Under the pieces are notes generated by a model that was given only the letters and a program-made list of their open reading frames with translations, was not told where the DNA came from and did not search any database. 64,000 bases of DNA from Haematobia irritans (lineage: Eukaryota > Arthropoda > Insecta > Diptera > Muscidae): assembly GCF_050003625.1 (NCBI RefSeq), contig NC_134398.1:58365641-58429640 (forward strand). The letters are read 5' to 3'. Shown in pieces: positions 31,929 to 44,457 of this stretch. Each line of letters opens with the position of its first letter. Position 1 is the stretch's first letter. The position numbers were made by a program, and so were the translations under genes.

Positions 31929-33204
31929 AACACAATTTTTTTTTTTTTTTAATTTACACATTTATATTTATACTATATTACATGTTTATAACGAAACTTC
32001 GAAATGTGGGTTATTAAAGATTTACAGTCAGAAAAGAACAGTGCAAACGAAATGGACTGAGCTTTTGGATAAAATATTATTTTTTATTGCAAAAATAACA
32101 ATTTTGTAACAAAAAACTGTTTTTGGTATAAAAGTTTGAAATTTTGGAAGGAATTCAAAAACTCTAACAAAAGAAGAACGTGGAGTCGAGTATAAACATA
32201 CATAAATAATTTTATAATATACACATAAATTTATTTAGGCGTGAACAGTTTTTTACTAGCATTTAACACAATTTTAAATGCATTTAAAACTTATCTTGTT
32301 TTGTACTTAAATTCATTTTTACCTTTAAGGCCGGTATTAAGTTGGTATTATCGCTCTAAAATGACCCTGTTTTGCCTTTTACTTTTCTTTAATAATTCAT
32401 TTTAAAGAAAATAAACTTTTTCAATTGTTTTAGCTGCAAAACTCGAACTTAATTGCTTGAATATTTTGACTTACTCCTTGTACGTTCCGACTTCTTTTAA
32501 CGAACCAAGAAAAAAAATTGTTCCCATAATGCCAAAATGATAAACAAAACACATGTCCACGCATACATAAAATCCTACTCTCAAGGCGAAAACACATGCT
32601 GTTTTTTTTTTTCAAGGCGAAAACACATGCTATTTTTTTCTTGGTTCAGAATGTCTATTCTCTTTACTCCGAATACTCATTCTAATATTCAAATTAAATA
32701 ATATTTAGACTTAGCATATCAAATTTTTGGCCTTATCGTAAAACAGTTTTCCGAAACAACATTCACAAATAGCTCTCTTTTGATTCTCTCGCCGTGTTAT
32801 GTTGATATCGTTCGTCAACCCTTCCGGTCTCCATCTCCATTTCTTTCTCTATACTCTCTCTCTCTGTCTCTCCCTGTCGCTCTCTGAGTAAAATATCACA
32901 ACATATATATGTTTACTTGAAATTTGTAAATTTATATATGTTTACATTCACACATATTATTTTTATGAAACATTCATGCCCCAAACATAATATATTCTAA
33001 CATATTAATATATGTATCCCAAACATGTAGTGTTAGTTTAGGAACATTACATGTTTGCACTTAAATATATTATGTTTAAAAATTGTGCCCTAAACACATT
33101 TTGTTTATATCGGAACATATGAAAAACATATTTTTCTAACAGTGTGGGCAAGCTTTTTTTTGTTAGTGTTTATTACATATACAAATCGTATGTAATACTG
33201 TGTA

Positions 33205-35012
33205 CAGTAATCCCTCGATTTACGTCGTGATTGGTTCCGAAATTTGACGACGTTATTCGAAACGACGTAAACCGAATTAAAAATTGATCTTACTTACACC
33301 TAAGTCCATTTAATTATGTATGTATCTTAAAAACAAGTATATACAGTAGTAAGTTCGGCCGGGCCGAATCATAAATACCCACCACCATGAATCAATAATA
33401 GTTACCTTTGAAAATTTCAGGGGGGTTTGATGACAGATATTTTCCCAAGCAAATCAGTTCAAACAGTACGCTTCCCACAGATAAATGTAAAGATTTTACT
33501 AGATTTTAAAGACTAGATCAGATTCTGAATTTATAAGAACCATTTTTGTTTGAGTTTTAGAGTAATCATAAACATCTCTTGTAAGTGTGCAAGAAAATGA
33601 TGAAATAACGCCTTGATTTGAAATCTAAAATCTGTAGATTTTCATCCCAATTATGTTATTTAAATGATTACGAGAAGTAAAATCTGGAAATTTTGTATTC
33701 AGTTTCAAGCAATTTTCATGATCATTGCGCCTTCTATACCCTCAATAAGTGAAATCGGTCTAATATATGGAGGCCTTACCAAATGGACCGATAAAACTAA
33801 ATCATATACACTTTGTTACGGGTCTAAAATACCAGTATATTTTCAATGTGTGGCAAATCGGATAAAAACTACAATTTCTACAAACCCTAGGAGCTAAATC
33901 GGGAGTTCGGTGTAATGGGGGCTATATCAAAACATGGAAGGATACACACAGTAAGGGGACTATATCAAAAACTGTACGGATACACAATATATTCGACACA
34001 CCTCTTTATGGTCCTAGAATACCTCTAGATTTCCAATTTCAGGCAAATTGGATAAAAACTACGGATTCTAGAAGCTCAAGAAGTAAAACCAGGAGATCGG
34101 TTTATATGGGGGCTATATCAAAACATTTTCGGCACACGTCGGGAGATCCGTCTATATGGGGGCTATATCAAAACATGGACCGATACACACCATTTTCGGC
34201 ACACCTCTTAATTCTCCTGGAATACCTCTAAATTTCCAATTGCAGGCAAATTGGATAAAAACTACGGATTCTAGAAGCTCAAGAAGTAAAATCGGAAGAT
34301 TGGTTTATATGGGGACTATATCAAAACATAGACCGATACCCCCATTTTCGACACACCACTTTGTGCTCGTAAAATACCTCTAGATTTTCAATTTCAGGCA
34401 AACCGGATGGAAAATACACTTTCTAGATGCCCAAGAAGCAAAATCGGGAAATCGGTCCATATGGGGGATGTACTAAAACATGATGATTGATGGTCCTAAA
34501 ATACCTCTAGATTTCCATTTCCAAGCAAATTGGATAAAAAACTACGGTTTTTATAAACCCAAGACCCCAAACCGGGAGGTCGGTTTATATGGGGACTATA
34601 TCAAAACTTGGAACGATATAGCCCATCTTCGAACTTGACCTGCCTGCAAACAAAAGACGAATCTGTGCCAAATTGCAGGACGATACTGAAGGATGTAGCG
34701 TGATTACAACAGACGGACATATAATAATTAAGTTCATAAATAAATGAAAACCCGTTACATATAAAAAATACATTGCCACTTCGACAATTGCATTATATAC
34801 GCAATATCAATCAGAATTTAACGAATTTTCAGTAAGAATTTCAGAAATAAATGTTTCGAACTTATCATCGTTGGTACTTAGTTCACTTATGGAAGGCGTT
34901 TCTGATAAAATTGGCAAAAAATCGACGTAAATCGAATTTGGATGGAACAAAAAATTTGACGACGTAAATCGAAACAACGTAAACCGAGGCGACGTAAATC
35001 GAGGGATTACTG
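33205..35012. mobile_element. Pogo/Tigger-like MITE, split by HINE-C
   Basis: Termini CAGTAATCCCTCGATTTACG and its inverse CGTAAATCGAGGGATTACTG, flanked by TA at 33203-33204 and 35013-35014. The motif GACGTAAATCGA repeats several times inside the right arm. The CAG-type end, TA target and lack of coding sequence suit a pogo-like MITE. Confidence 0.7.
33334..34711 (-). mobile_element. HINE-C, 5' truncated, inside the pogo-like MITE
   Basis: The plus-strand left edge ACAAGTATATACAGTAG, then the GTTCGGCCGGGCCGAA hairpin and TACCCACCACC, is the inverted HINE-C 3' end. About six decayed array units follow. The right edge fades out near ACAGACGGACAT, so the 5' end is missing. Confidence 0.75.
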
Positions 35013-35014
35013 TA

Positions 35015-35191
35015 GTTAAAATTTTCTTAAAATAATTAAAATTTTTGTCGAAAAATATTTACTTATTGTTGTGATATCGACGTGATGTCACCGTTTGTCA
35101 TACTGTTTAGTTAAAATTTTCTTAAAATAATCAAAATTTTCTAAAATTAACCAAAAGCTGTCTTTCTGGTGGGTTCACAGTTTTTTCATTG
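35015..35191. mobile_element. YR-C relative, right half
   Basis: Shares GTTAAAATTTTCT, ATTTACTTATT and CTGGTGGGTTCACAGTTTTTTCA with the YR-C copy at 22716. The pogo-like MITE was inserted at a TA within it. Confidence 0.6.
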
Positions 35192-35327
35192 TATTTAATC
35201 TGCCGTTTTTGTCTAACATAGACTTCACATACATTAACAAAACTTAAAAATTTTGAATAAATATTTAAAAATATCATAAAAAATATTGACTAAAATTTTT
35301 TAGATATCTTCATTCAAATGAACTTCA

Positions 35328-35981
35328 CACACAAAAAAAAAAATATTAACGTGATACTAAAGATTACGCAACCTAAATTTTAGGATGCGAAATTTCCAAA
35401 TTATTAAGGACAAATTTCTTTAAAATAATGAAATTTTAATTAAAATAAAGTTTATAATCTTTGCTTCAACATTTTTTTCATTAAATTTAGGACACACATT
35501 TTGTAAATTTGCGTCCCTCCGTTAAAGTCGCATGTCTTTGAACTAAGGCTAATTTTCCTTAAACTAAAGAGACACATTTTTGATTTAAAGAAATTGTCCT
35601 TAAATTAACTGAAATATTGAAACTTTAGATATAAGATAAAAACGCTTCAAATATAGGCTAAGACTTATTTTGAGGATTTAGCGTCTGTGGTTAAAAGTTT
35701 TTGGAATTAAGAAATCATTATTTACTTTGAAGTATCCGTTATAATTTGGATTTTTAAACTGGCATTTGTTCGTACGTGAGTACCTTCATTAATAAACCGC
35801 GAAAAGAGAATGAACATTTGATGAATGCGATCTGTTACCTAATTTTAATTTTATTGGTCCTAGATTTAAAGCCAGGTCGTAAAACAATTTCTTTATTTAA
35901 AATAAAGCCGCATCTTTGGCTCAGAATCAATACCTAAATCTTTGGATCCAAATAAACTTTTTTTTTTTTTTTTTTTGAGTG
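35328..35981 (+). mobile_element. YR-B element, uninterrupted copy
   Basis: Starts CACACAAAAAAAAAAATATT and ends with a T-run and GAGTG. It contains GCAACCTAAATTTTAGGATG and CTTTGGCTCAGAATCAATACC. The terminal bases fit the YR group, but I could not find a matching two-base duplication. It serves as the empty-site reference for the split copies. Confidence 0.65.
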
Positions 35982-37048
35982 AAGGCACAACTTCTAAAGC
36001 AATTCCAAGGATCCGAAGTACTTCAGTCCATGTAAAATTTATGAAGATCATCAAAAGTTGGGGGATCCGAACTACTTTTTGGAAGCTCTTTTTTTACCGG
36101 GTTTAGAAACAACGTCAATTGTTTTGCACGGCGTTTAATTACAACAAAAATGTTTATCCATTTTCTGAATTTGAGCTATTTCGAACTTTTAAATATAAAA
36201 GTTTTTATTTTTAATTGGTGATATTTAGGTATTTACCTGCCGATGTTTCCATTTAACTTTTGTGATTTAACTTTCCACTTATTTTTTATAGCCATGCTAA
36301 ATTTTAAATATCCTTTGACTATTTCAGCTGATAAAAGAAAACTGGTTGAGCAAATAAAAACTTTCCATTTTAGTTTTGCTTCTATTTCCTAGTAACGGCA
36401 TTGTTAGCAAGCAATACATTTCGAATATTAGCGAAAAGTAAAGGAATCGACAAAGACTATCAAGTAGTAGAAAGAGAAATTTGGCAAAAGTGCCCCTGAC
36501 GATGACATAAAATAAACTTAACTAATACTATGTACTTATAGACCACTTTAATCCTTAAAGTAAATCAGGAACAAATTTCAAGTAACTACTTCCATATAAA
36601 CCAGTACCATGCATAAGAAGAAGCTAACAAAAGAGCAAAAAAAAAACAACAACAACAACCGAAATGTGCCATAGTCTAACACAATATAAACTAGCTTCGG
36701 TGGTACCAACATCCTTTAACCGAAAAAAAGTAAAAATACATCCTTTGGGAACTAAACTACTACGTAATGTTCATCTTTTGTGCCTTCTGTATGAAAAGAG
36801 AATTGTCCAATAGAGAAAATAAAACAGGAAATCTTTAGAATAATAGATAAAAATGTCGACCGTCGAAACAAAATGTTACCGAGATGTTCAATAGGTTCCT
36901 TATTGCGAATATAACCTGCTCAAAGTATTTGAATGAAACTGTACCTTGGCAGTAAAGGAAAAATCACCTCTTTTGTTTAATTTTTTTAAAATAATAAACA
37001 AATTTCTAGGAATACAAATTTAATATTTGGGATCCTAAACATCGATAT
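35982..37048. other. Unassigned sequence
   Basis: No repeat with a second copy in the window and no gene recognised. Candidate unique DNA. Confidence 0.3.
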
Positions 37049-37585
37049 CCCAGCAAAAAAAGCGTCGCCAAAAAAGTAATGAAAATGTTCTTTTTGGATG
37101 CGGAAGTGGTGCAAAATTGACGAGGAAGCGATGAATTGCACTGAATTTGCATCACTTCTTTAGCTGTGATCCGAATTCAATGTTTTGGATGTAAATAAAA
37201 AAATTCTGTGATATATATAATTAATAATGATATAAATAATTTTTATTATTTTGTTATAATTTTTAATGGATTCTAATGCTTGTCGGAAACGTTTGACCTC
37301 AAATATTTTCAAAAATGCACAATTATTTCAGATTGGATATAGCATTCTTTTCGAAAAAATTTAAATGATTTGTACCATTTTATGAATTCTTACTCTGTTT
37401 TTAACCTATTTGAAACAAAAAAAGTTAAAATTACCAATTAAAAGTATGAAAAAACCAAGTTATAAAAAAATTGAATTGAAAGAACTTCTTGGGTAGTTAA
37501 AATAAAGAACATCATTGGGAGTGCATCTTGTGGAAGTGCTTTTAAAGTTGTGCCTTTGGAAGAACTTCCAAATTTTTTTGCTGGG
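37049..37585 (+). repeat. H repeat, best-preserved copy, 537 bp
   Basis: Inverted termini CCCAGCAAAAAAAG and TTTTTTTGCTGGG, flanked by AT at 37047-37048 and 37586-37587. Non-coding. Terminal repeats suggest a DNA-transposon MITE; the superfamily is not clear. Confidence 0.7.
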
Positions 37586-37712
37586 ATGTATTTGCACAGA
37601 ACATGAAATAAGTCTTGAAAACTCTTTCTGAAAATATATATGCAAGAGCTATTTTATTCATTTCTACGGCAATAGGATACCTATATCCTGTTTGAAGACC
37701 CTGTGTAAACCG

Positions 37713-38053
37713 AAAACAAGTATATATGGTCGTAAGTTCGACCAGGCCGAATATTATGTACCCTCCACCATGAATTGCGTAGAAATTTCTACTAAAGACA
37801 CTAGGCGATGTCGAGGTATCGCAAAACTTCTTAACGTTGTCTTTTCAATTGTAAGATAGTGCGTTTGGAGTCTATGTTAGACGAAACAAGAATATACGTT
37901 CGTAAGTTCGTCCAGGCCAAATCTTATGTACCCTCTATAAATCTATATAAGTCTGTAAATAGTTATGAGCTAATATAAACTAATTTTTGCACGGTAATTA
38001 GAGATTCAAATTCAAACCGGATCAGATTAAATTTGTTCCTCCATGAGGATCCA
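37713..38053 (-). mobile_element. HINE-A remnant with two tandem 3' ends
   Basis: On the plus strand two successive blocks read ACAAGTATATATGGTCGTAAG and ACAAGAATATACGTTCGTAAG. Each is followed by a decayed GGCC hairpin and TACCCTC. YR-A interrupts it at 38054. Confidence 0.65.
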
Positions 38054-38639
38054 CACTGAAAAAAAAGCATGCACGTTTCCAAAAATGTTGTCTTTACTTT
38101 AAAAACTATTGGTATTGATTAAAATTTGCTTCTAGGAAGCAAATTTTAATTTTTCGCTTTTTCAGCTTTTTTTCTTTATATGCTATCAAAGTCCTTTAAA
38201 AACGAGTTAACAACAACTTAATTTTCCAAATTAAGACTCGACTTCCAGTAAAAATTAAGCTATGTTTCCAGTAAAAAACGTCTTTAAAATAAAGTGTTGA
38301 AAAACATATCTTATTTTTGAACGATTTTTTGCTTTGTAGTCAGGATGCAAAAAGACAACAAATTTAGAGACAATTTCATTAAATTTAACGAATTTTTCTG
38401 AATTATTAAAGTCAAGTTGACCTTAGCCCAAACATGTTTTCTTTGATGTTATGATACCCATTTTTAAGTGAAATCACTTAATTATAAGGACTATACGACT
38501 TCATTGAAAAGTTTATCGACTTTTGGACAAGGAAAAAAAACTTTATATTAAAGAAATTCGTCTTCTATGCTAAGCAAAATTTGCATTCGTATTTTAAAGA
38601 CATGAAATCGTTGACCTCACGACAATATTTTTTTCAGTG
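38054..38639. mobile_element. YR-A element, 586 bp, copy 2 (inverted)
   Basis: Termini CACTGAAAAAAAAGCATGC and ATATTTTTTTCAGTG, flanked by CA at 38052-38053 and 38640-38641. Reverse-oriented relative to 20127-20787. Confidence 0.85.
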
Positions 38640-38675
38640 CAGAAGTCAAATTATTGGATGATAGTTGGAGGCTAC

Positions 38676-38698
38676 AGGTTAGGTTAGGTTAGGTTAGG
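38676..38698 (-). repeat. Short TTAGG-like tail
   Basis: Four AGGTT pentamers. The SINE and LINE in this window both end in the same pentamer tail, so this is likely a retroposon 3' end rather than telomere DNA. Confidence 0.4.
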
Positions 38699-38701
38699 CT
38701 A

Positions 38702-39686
38702 CACGGATGAAAAAGACTGTTTTTCATATGTTTGGCTATAAACATTATATGTTTGGAACACAAATTTTTAAACACAATATTTTTGAGTGCAACCATATAA
38801 TGTTCATAAACTAGCATAACATGTTTGGGACATATATGTTAATATGTTAGAACATATTATTTTTGGGACATAAAATGTTTGTAAATATAATATGCTTGGA
38901 TGCAAACATATATTAATTTAGAAATAGCCTATAAACATATATGTGTTTAGTAGCTTGGAGCGCTATTTAACAGGGAGCGATATTGAATTAAGTTAGTGGT
39001 TGTTGCTTGTTATTACAAAATTAACATTTTATTTTTCCTTGGGCAATTGATCAGCTACTTCTTTGATCCTTACAAACTGTGTGGTCCGCTGTTCGAATCC
39101 CCGTCCGGCAAAAGGTAAAATTAAAATAAAAAAAATCATAAAATTGAATAATTTCTTCTACAATGTTTTTATTACAGAAAAAGGTGATAAGAACTAAAAA
39201 ATCTCGTGGAAGTGAGAAAGATGTCGGGGAATATACAATTGGACAGAAACAAAATTTTGAGTATTCAGGTCGAAAACCTATGTTGTTAGCACCTATATTA
39301 CCTGTTTATTTGCATAATTCATTATGATTGTAAATATATAAATATATAAATAAATAAATAAAATTTTGAGCACAATATTGTTTGGGAGAAATTTTTTTTA
39401 AGCATATAATATTTTTGGGTGCAAAATGCTTCCAAACATATTATATGGTCACATAATAACATATTGTTTTTGAAAGACAACATTATTGACTTTGAATGCA
39501 AAAATACAAAATGTTTGGAACTTAGACTACCCAAACATATATTGTTTAGACCAATATGCTTTCAAACATATTATATATTGGTAGAGATCAAACATATAAA
39601 TGTTTGGGCAATAGCCAAAAATGTATATGCTTGAAACAAAATATGTTTGGGAGTATATGTTACAGAAGCGATTTTTTGTGAGGGTG
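38702..39686 (+). mobile_element. YR-D element, 985 bp, copy 1
   Basis: Termini CACGGATGAAAAAGACTG and TTTTTTGTGAGGGTG, TA at 38700-38701 and 39687-39688. Subterminal words like ATATGTTTGG recur in both orientations. The middle keeps the 3' part of block X (CTGTTCGAATCCCCGTCC) and the following text of YR-E, so YR-D looks like a shortened relative of YR-E. Confidence 0.85.
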
Positions 39687-39688
39687 TA

Positions 39689-39834
39689 CATACTGAAATC
39701 TCGTACCAAATTTCAACTGGATCGAATGAAATTTGCTAGAGGCTCCGAAAACCAAATCTGGGTATCAGCTTATATGGGGGGCTACATATAATTATGCACC
39801 CATATGGACCAACTTTTGCATGGTTGGTAGAAGC
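39689..39834 (-). mobile_element. HINE-A fragment between two YR-D copies
   Basis: CAAATTTCAACTGGATCG and CAACTTTTGCATGGTTGG are minus-strand HINE-A unit text. Confidence 0.6.
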
Positions 39835-39836
39835 TA

Positions 39837-40812
39837 CACGGATGAAAAAGACTGTTTTTCATATGTTTGGCTATAAACATTATATGTTTGGAACACAAAT
39901 TTTTAAACACAATATTTTTGAGTGCAAGCATATAATGTTCATAAACTAGAATAACATGTTTTGGACATATATGTTAATATGTTAGAACATATTATGTTTG
40001 GGACATAAAATGTTTGTAAATATAATATGCTTGGATGCAAACATATATTAATTTAGAAATAGCCTATAAACATATATGTGTTTAGTAGCTTGGAGCGCTA
40101 TTTAACAGGGAGCGATATTGAATTAAGTTGGTGGTTGTTGCTTGTTATTACAAAATTAACATTTTATTTTTCCTTGGGCAATTCATCAGCTACTTCTTTG
40201 ATCCTTACAAACTGTGTGGTCCGCTGTTCGAATCCCCGTCCGGCAAAAGGTAAAATTAAAATAAAAAAATCATACAATTGAATAATTTCTTCTACAATGT
40301 TTGTATTACAGAAAAAGGTGCTAAGAACTAAAAAATCTCGTGGAAGTGAGAAAGATGTGGGGGAATATACAATTGGGCAGAAACAAAATTTTGAGCATTC
40401 AGGTCGAAAACCTATGTTGTTAGCACCTATATTACCTGTTTATTTTCATAATTCATTATGATTGTAAATATATAAATAAATAAATAAAATTTTGAGCACA
40501 ATATTGTTTGGGAGAATTTTTTTTAAGCATATAATATTTTTGGGTGCAAAATGCTTCCAAACATATTATATGTTCACATAATAACATATTGTTTTTTGGA
40601 AGACAACACTATTGAATTTGGATGCAAAAATACAAAATGTTTGGAACTTAGACTACCCAAACATATATTTTTTAGACCAATATGCTTTCAAACATATTAT
40701 ATATTGGAAGAGATCAAACATATAAATGTTTGGGCAATACCCAAAAATGTATATGCTTGAAGCAAAATATATTTGGGAGTATATGTTACAGAAGCAATTT
40801 TTTGTGAGGGTG
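39837..40812 (+). mobile_element. YR-D element, 976 bp, copy 2
   Basis: Nearly identical to the copy ending 150 bp upstream and in the same orientation. TA at 39835-39836 and 40813-40814. Confidence 0.85.
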
Positions 40813-40989
40813 TATTTAGGCAGGTATAAAAAATTTTTAAATTGATTCATTTTGAAAAATTTTCGACTTAGCAGTGGCGATTTTACAAGGATATGTTCAC
40901 CTTATATTTGCTTTATTAGCCCAATTCGGAAGAACGTATTTCAATAACGGCGCTATCGTTCTGCAATTACTGACAGATTAGTTTTTTTT

Positions 40990-42250
40990 TGTTTGCAGGC
41001 AGGTTAAGTTCGAAGATAGGCTATATCGGTCCAAGTTTTGATATAGCCCCCATATAAACCCACCCCCCGAGTTGGGGTCTTGGGCTTCTAAAAACCGTAT
41101 GTTCTACCCGATTTGCCTGAAATTATAAATCTAGAGGTATTTTAGGACCATTAATAGGTGTGTCGAAAATGGTGGTATAGCCCCCCATATAGACCGATCT
41201 CCCGAATTTATTTTTTGGGCTTCTAGAAACCGTTGTTTTTATCCGATTTGTCTGAAATTGGAAATGAAGAACCACAAATAGGTGTGCCGAAAATGGTGTG
41301 TATCGGTCCATGTTTTGGTATAATCCCCATATAGATCGATCTCCCGATTTTATTTCTTCGGCTTCTAAAAACCGTAGTTTTTATTCGATTCGCCTAAAAT
41401 TGAAAATCTAGAGGTATTTTAGGACCATAAATAGGTGTGCCGAAAATGGTACTTATCAGTCCATGTTTTGGTATAGCCCCCATATTGACCGATCTCCCGA
41501 TTTTACGACTTGGGCTTCTAGTAACCGTAGTTTTTATTCGATTCGCTTAAAATTGAAAATCTAGAGGTATTTTAGGACCATAAATAGGTGTACCGAAAAT
41601 GGTAATTACTATGTTTTGGTATAGCCCCCATATACACCGATCTCCCGATTCTACTTCTTGGGCTTCTAAAACCGTAGTTTAGTAGTTTATTAGATTTGTC
41701 TGAAAGTGGAAATCCAGGTGTGTCGAAAGTGGTGCGTATCGGTCCATGTTTTGGTATAGCCCCCATATAGACCGATCTCCCGATTTTATGACTTGGGCTT
41801 TTAGTAACCGTAGTTTTTATTCGATTCTCCTAAAATTGGATATCTAGAGGTATTTTAGAACCATAAATAGATAGACCGAAAGAAATAAAGTGCACTCCTA
41901 ATGAAAATTGCTTGAAATTGAATGTAGAATTTCCGGATCTTCAGATTTTGGATTTCAAATCAAGGCTTCATTGTATCATTTCTCTTGCACACTTACACGA
42001 AATGTTTATGATTCCCCAAAAATGGTTCTTATAAATCTGATCCAGTCATCGTAGGTAGAGTCTTTAAATTTCTCTTCGGGAAGCGTATTGGTTTAACTGA
42101 TCTGCTTGGGAGAATATCTACCATAAAACCCCCTGAAATTCTATATATTATAAAGTAACCCTCTACGACGGCGGAAACTATTATATTTGATTCATGGTGG
42201 TGGGTATTGAAGATTCGGCCTGGCCGAACTTACTGCTGTATATACTTGTT
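40990..42250 (+). mobile_element. HINE-C, 5' truncated
   Basis: Decayed 153 bp units (TATAGCCCCCATAT, CTCCCGATTTTA, AGAGGTATTTTAGGACC). It ends with CATGGTGGTGGGTA, hairpin ATTCGGCCTGGCCGAACTT and GTATATACTTGTTTT. The left edge is not defined. Confidence 0.75.
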
Positions 42251-43180
42251 TTAGAATAAAATGAATATTTAAGACCCATTTTCACTAATTTCTCTTTTTT
42301 CGAAAACCGGATTTTCAAAAATTAGTACAACGTTTTTACCAAATCAAAGTGTTCAATAGAATAGAATTTTAATATATGTTTTCTAGGACGTCCTACTTGC
42401 AGTCTTTAGGAAAGATTAAAGTGGCGTCTAGATAAAGACCCGTTACTTTTTTTTTGGGGGGGGGGGGGTTCCTCCTCTTACCCTACATTTTGAAACTTGG
42501 AGAAATTTCCTTGATTTTATTGAAATTTCAGCTAAGTTCAAGATTGTCTCTGCACAATAAACGTCTAATTTTTTGTCGATACTTTATCGAGGAATTTTTA
42601 AAACACTAGAACCAAATTTAAATTATTCAGGCGTACTTGAATTTTACAGGGAATAATATTGTTGTTTATTTAACAAAATATTTGTTGCTTATTAACAAAC
42701 GTAAATTAACATTATTTGTCAAGACACCAATAAATATGTTACATATTGTGAATAGACGTTTAACAAACCATGCAGAAATTTTTTCGTGCCTATTCCAAAA
42801 TATTTTGATAAGGGTTAAACGTTACGTTCAACAACAAATATTTTGTACTCTTGGGTGCTCAACAAATTACTTACAAGTTAGGTTGTTAAGAACACAAATT
42901 ATTTGTTGTCTTCAGATGATAAGGCTTGCTAAAAACTTATTTGTAATAATGGTTATTAAAAGTAAAAATTAATTTGTTTCAGGAAGATTAATAAATTTTG
43001 TCGTTGGTTTTCCAACAAATGTCATTGGTTCTCAAACTCAATTTTATCTGTGTACTGCATTGTGTTAGTTACATATCGAAATTTAATCCCTGAAAATTTC
43101 AGCGAAGTACGGCAAATATAGGTGAAGTTACACCTCAATTAGGAAATATGTTAGAAACAAAACGGTTTTGATCGCCAGTG
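42251..43180. other. Unassigned, with an AACAAAT-rich block
   Basis: Between about 42640 and 43020 the words ACAAATATTT, AACAAAT and ATTTGTT recur in both orientations, like a subterminal array of a DNA transposon, but no termini were found. A G-run sits at about 42456-42470. No gene seen. Confidence 0.3.
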
Positions 43181-43480
43181 TATATAGTGAGTCGTGATGA
43201 AATTCTGAGGCGATCTAGCTATGTCCGTCCATCCGCCTATCTGTAGCAATCACGCTAACTTCCGGACGAAACAAGCTATTGACATAAAACTTGGAGCAAG
43301 TAGTATTGCAAATGGACCATATCGGATCCCTTTTAAGTATAAATTCATCATCAGGTTGAAAATGGGTACGTGATGTCACAATATGCCCTCTTGCAATCGT
43401 GCAAAAATTGGTTCATATCGGTCAATAATTATATATAGAAACATATAAACCGATCCCCAGATTTGACTTGCAGATTTAAA
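43181..43480 (+). mobile_element. HINE-A fragment, decayed
   Basis: GTGATGAAATTCTGAGGCGATCTAGC, then CACGCTAACTTCCGGACG and ATATAAACCGATCCCCAG, follow HINE-A order. Confidence 0.65.
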
Positions 43481-44457
43481 CTCTTAAACACTATTCATAG
43501 GATATCACCAAACTTGGCGTCGTTCTTCATTGCAATGTTTTTGATTGATTTTAAAATGCAATTCCTTAATGAAAAGTCAAACATGCATATGCTTTAAATG
43601 TTCGAAATTACAATATCAACAACAACATAATCAAATATTTATCTTTGCTTAAAAATTTAATATTAAATTTTTAATCAAAGTTATTATTAGTCTGAATAGA
43701 ATTTGAATAGCTTTATGCTTTACTCCGTTTCAATATTCTACAAATTTTTGACCTTCGAAATTGACAACGAACTTAACCACCTAACCTAACAATTTCAACT
43801 TTAAACCTCATACGATACGATATAAATTTGAACTCAAAGTTGCTATGAATGTCTGGCTCCACACTGAAAGGATGAATAAAAGTAATGTAATAAATTCCCT
43901 TTATTACATTGTCAATTATATTTAGATCCTTTAAGCAATTATGGCCAATTAAATTGTTTCAACAGGAGCAATTTAACAACAGTGTTGTAGCGTAGTCCTG
44001 TCGTGACGTTGAAAGCTTTAGTAGTAGTTGTTGGCAGCATTGAGATGTATTTGTAACACCATCGAATGGAATCTAAGGAATGTTCGAAAATGGCATAGAT
44101 TATTGGAGGATACTTTCCAGTATAGAGTATGGTTATCTTACATTTCGAGTATGGCATCTTAAAAATAAAAGTAACAATTGTGTGTCGTATAAACGCCTTT
44201 GGAAAGGACGAATACAATCCAATAAATTTCATTAAAGTTCACATAATGAAGAATAAGTACTGTTCAATTGTAATTGTTTTAATAATTGATAAACAAGACT
44301 TTAATGGAAATTAAAAGAAATGAAAGACTACCTCAATAAGTGCCATTGATTTTCAATATTATAATTGATATACTCAGTGATACATTTAAAAAGGCAAATA
44401 ACGAACAAATTTTATAAGGTCTATCGTATAATTAATAGTCAAATGTGGGTTTCAACG
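43481..44457. other. Unassigned AT-rich sequence
   Basis: CACTGAAAGGATGAATAAAAG at 43863 could be a YR-type end, but no partner was found. No gene recognised. Confidence 0.25.

Larger units (their letters stand above)
30475..33144 (-). mobile_element. YR-E element, 2670 bp, with YR-R nested inside
   Basis: On the minus strand it starts CACTGTTAGAAAAATATG at 33144 and ends TTTTTTTAGGGTG at 30475. TG duplicates at 30473-30474 and 33145-33146. Near both ends are many direct and inverted copies of ACATATTATGTTTGG-like words, the arrangement seen in CACTA-type transposons. Without YR-R it would be about 1776 bp, close to the second copy. No transposase frame. Confidence 0.8.

Noticed and set aside
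38676..38698. Interstitial telomere repeats
   Set aside because: Only a few pentamers, and the same tail ends the LINE and SINE, which explains it better.
42637..42972. A 111-codon open frame
   Set aside because: It lies in an AACAAAT-rich repeat-like block; its composition reflects the repeated words and no motif is visible.
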